Source of the DNA: Sediminibacterium sp.
Lineage (GTDB): Bacteria > Bacteroidota > Bacteroidia > Chitinophagales > Chitinophagaceae
DNA length: 8,328 nt
Direction of reading: 5' to 3'
NCBI GenBank assembly: GCA_028288645.1
Contig: JAQBNJ010000166.1
Location: forward strand, 1 to 8,328
Part shown: one piece after another, positions 5,982 to 8,328 of the stretch
How positions within the stretch are numbered: position 1 is the stretch's first letter
Layout of the letters: the number at the start of each line of letters is the position of its first letter
The notes under the pieces: generated by a model
Database searches by the model: none
What the model was told of the DNA's origin: nothing
The model's input: the letters and a program-made list of their open reading frames with translations, nothing else
Position numbers and translations under genes: made by a program

Positions 5982-8328
5982 ATGTTTAAAAAGCTTTTTA
6001 TATTTTTCTTTTTAAGCGGATCATTGGTATATGTACAGGCACAGAACCTGGCAGACTTCTTTCCGAAAAACGGTATGTGGAATTCTTTCCAGTTTATTGA
6101 TCGCGAAAAGGAACCGTATAAAATAGCCTCTTTCAGTATTGATGAGCAATCTTTGGGCCTGTTAGATAATTATGATCTTTCTAAATTCAGTTTGGTTACA
6201 CAGGTAAGGATCAGTTCTGCAAAAGACAGTGTTCTTGCAGCGGCGCTTTCAAAGCTTTCTAAACTTCCCGGGCTGAGGGCGATCGAATTCACGGAATATC
6301 CCATTTTTCCGCCAAGAGACCGTAGCCTGTTTGGGAAGAAAAAATTCCCGGTTGAGATCGGCCTGTTTCCAAAATTAGAGGCTATTGCTTTTTCGCTTTA
6401 TAAAACATATGACTGGGACGATATATTCACGAAATTATCTGCCTTGTCATCTTTGAAACGGCTGGATGTTAATCTTTCCTATTTTCCCGAAGTGCCCGGT
6501 GCGCTAAGAAAATTATCCAATCTCTATTCCTTAACGTTATATGACAATGAATTCATAACAAGGTTACCAGGGTGGATCACCGAGTTTAAAAACCTGGAGC
6601 ATTTGAACATCAGCCAGAATCCAAAAATGGATTATGCAGATGCATTTGTTTCCCTAAGTAAACTGCCAAAACTCCGTTCAATTGAATTAAGCTACTGCAT
6701 CTTTGATGAATTGCCGGCATCTTTTGCCAACTTACAGTCTTTGCAAAAACTCACTGCCTTTGGCTTGAACATAAGAAACCTGGACAATTTTTTTGTGACT
6801 CTTTCCAGGCTCCCGGCATTCACAGAACTATGGCTCCGCGCAGGTGATAGTATGGTTTTGCCGGCATCGATCGGGGGTTTAAAAAAACTGGAGAAACTAA
6901 CACTTGAATCAAGAAAAATCACTTTCCTTCCGGAAGAGATAGGGCAGCTGAAAGAATTGCGGTCAATTTCATTGCAGGGTAATCATTTATCGGAATTGCC
7001 TGCCTCTTTTTATCAACTTAAAAAATTAGAATCCGTTGATCTTGCCTATAATCGCATCAGGGTAATTTCTGATGAGATAGGATCATTGCAAAACATAGAA
7101 GAGTTGCAATTGACCAAAAACGAACTGGAAGAAATTCCTGAAAGTATTGGCAAATTAGAAAGATGCAGGAAATTATTACTGGCAGATAATCATATCAGTA
7201 ACTTACCGGCATCGATTGCTTCCATAAAAACGCTGGAAGAATTAACCCTTTCCAATAACCGGCTAACCTCTTTGTTCAGCGATTTTTCTATGCTACAGCA
7301 ATTGACAAGACTGGATGCTGCTCACAATTCAATTGCTGAACTGCATCCATCGATCGGCCAATTAAAGAACCTGGTAACACTGACACTTCAAAATAATTTA
7401 CTCGTAGCAATCCCTGCTTCTATCTGTTCACTTGAAAAACTGGATGCCCTGTTCCTGTCAAATAATAATTTAAAAGAACTTCCTGCAGACATGGGAAACC
7501 TGCAAAACCTTTCAAGTCTTGATCTTATTTCAGGCCAATCTATTACAAGGGCTGCCGGTCAAAATGTAGTGCATCAAAATAGTTTCCGGTACCTGCCCGC
7601 TTCTCTAAGCCGGTTAAAAAAATTGAAGACCTTATGGTTGATGAATAACACAATGCTTGATGGTGACTCAGCCTTTCGCGTAGTGTTTCGGATGCAGGCT
7701 CCTGCCGAACGTTTTGATCTGTCGTACTGTAATATTAATTCACTGCCTGTGGATGGTTGGAAAGATTGCCGGATCCAATATCTTGATGTTGGCAATAACA
7801 ATATCAGCGTTGTACCTGCCGGTATACTGGACGCGCCTGTATTGCGTTATCTCAGGTTATCCAATAATCCTGTTCCGCCCGCATTTAAAACAGCCTGGGA
7901 TTCCAAAGAACAGTTTATGGTAACCGCTGCAGAAAATGGAATGTTACAAAACTATTCGCTCTTACCGCGCACTGCGGCCATGTGTAAGGCATTGTATGAA
8001 ATAGGCAATACACATTTCATTTACAAGCGCTACGAAAAAACGCTTTTCATTTATAACCTTGCAGATAGTTTGTTTGATGAAGCAACGAAAGAAAGCGTTG
8101 GCAATTACAGGCGAAAAGATAATCTCGGTATTGTTCAATTTCAAACGGGTCAATACCGAAAAGCCATCTCCAACCTTTCGGCCGCTTTGCAGCAGGATAC
8201 CGCTTTGCAGATTCGCATAATGAATTTTGTCAACCCCGAATTTCAATACCTCGCAGAAAGTTATCTCGCGGTAAAAGATACGGCTGCTGCTATCAATACT
8301 TATCGTAAATGGTCAAGGTTTGGTTATA
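5982..8328 (+). CDS. Exported leucine-rich-repeat protein with TPR-like C-terminal region (3' end beyond window)
   Basis: The frame from ATG 5982 is open for 782 codons to the window edge with no stop, so the gene is partial at its 3' end. A signal peptide (MFKKLF, hydrophobic to about residue 17, cleavage near VQA/QN) sends it out of the cytoplasm. Residues 65-290 hold irregular LRRs. Residues 293-499 are nine consecutive 23-residue repeats of the form LPxxIgxLkxLexLxLxxNxLxx, matching the SDS22/plant-intracellular type. More LRRs run to about residue 632, interrupted by a 15-residue insertion near 516-530. From about residue 660 helical segments resembling TPRs follow (for example the stretch with GIVQFQTGQYRKAISNLSAAL). 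LRRs and TPRs both mediate protein-protein contact, and no enzymatic motif is visible. It lies 8 bp after the gldA-like gene, suggesting an operon. Its function is unknown; a cell-envelope binding or scaffolding role is inference. Confidence 0.88.
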   Translation, partial: MFKKLFIFFFLSGSLVYVQAQNLADFFPKNGMWNSFQFIDREKEPYKIASFSIDEQSLGLLDNYDLSKFSLVTQVRISSAKDSVLAAALSKLSKLPGLRAIEFTEYPIFPPRDRSLFGKKKFPVEIGLFPKLEAIAFSLYKTYDWDDIFTKLSALSSLKRLDVNLSYFPEVPGALRKLSNLYSLTLYDNEFITRLPGWITEFKNLEHLNISQNPKMDYADAFVSLSKLPKLRSIELSYCIFDELPASFANLQSLQKLTAFGLNIRNLDNFFVTLSRLPAFTELWLRAGDSMVLPASIGGLKKLEKLTLESRKITFLPEEIGQLKELRSISLQGNHLSELPASFYQLKKLESVDLAYNRIRVISDEIGSLQNIEELQLTKNELEEIPESIGKLERCRKLLLADNHISNLPASIASIKTLEELTLSNNRLTSLFSDFSMLQQLTRLDAAHNSIAELHPSIGQLKNLVTLTLQNNLLVAIPASICSLEKLDALFLSNNNLKELPADMGNLQNLSSLDLISGQSITRAAGQNVVHQNSFRYLPASLSRLKKLKTLWLMNNTMLDGDSAFRVVFRMQAPAERFDLSYCNINSLPVDGWKDCRIQYLDVGNNNISVVPAGILDAPVLRYLRLSNNPVPPAFKTAWDSKEQFMVTAAENGMLQNYSLLPRTAAMCKALYEIGNTHFIYKRYEKTLFIYNLADSLFDEATKESVGNYRRKDNLGIVQFQTGQYRKAISNLSAALQQDTALQIRIMNFVNPEFQYLAESYLAVKDTAAAINTYRKWSRFGY
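6858..7478 (+). repeat. Nine in-register 69-bp (23-codon) LRR units
   Basis: Residues 293-499 of the LRR protein divide exactly into nine 23-residue units with no insertion or deletion, each beginning L/I-x-x-x-(I/F) and most containing a Leu-x-Leu core followed by Asn. The DNA units are well diverged from one another, so this is an old protein repeat and not a recent DNA amplification. Confidence 0.85.

Overview
The window looks like a chromosomal segment from a Bacteroidota bacterium, most likely a member of the Chitinophagaceae or a close relative. The reasons are a GldA-type ABC ATPase (a gliding-motility family of this phylum), the lack of clear Shine-Dalgarno sequences before the starts, moderate GC content with AT-rich gaps, Gln after the signal-peptide cleavage region of two exported proteins, and 7-8 nt quasi-repeats in the intergenic gaps. 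The genus assignment is inference.

Layout: there are six genes. On the minus strand, acetyl-CoA synthetase (acs, 1028-2953) is followed by an exported subclass-B3-like metallo-beta-lactamase-fold hydrolase (192-1031). The two overlap by 4 bp as ATGA, so they form a coupled operon. Divergent from acs on the plus strand are a 12-TM MFS transporter of the metabolite:H+ symporter type (3112-4650), a small two-TM membrane protein (4734-4979), a gldA-like ABC ATPase (5068-5973) and, 8 bp further on, a large exported leucine-rich-repeat protein with a TPR-like C-terminal part. That last frame is open from 5982 to the window edge.

How they may work together: acs activates acetate. The divergent permease plus small two-TM protein recalls the enterobacterial acs-yjcH-actP arrangement but uses a different transporter superfamily, so it is a reasonable candidate for uptake of acetate or another short carboxylate. 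The hydrolase would be translated with acs. The gldA-LRR pair is a separate unit, probably concerned with the cell envelope.

The most unusual signal is in the gaps. Each of the four gaps longer than 80 bp carries an inverted repeat built from degenerate tandem 7-mers or 8-mers: CGCAAAGG-type at 26-171, AATTAGT-type at 2978-3065, TTTAAAT/GTTGAAT-type at 4654-4726 and a decayed TTGAATG-type at 4986-5055. The unit sequence differs, but the architecture (several short units, a loop, then the complementary units) is shared. The tight junctions (4-bp overlap, 8-bp gap) lack it. No tRNA, rRNA, CRISPR array, IS element or phage gene was seen.
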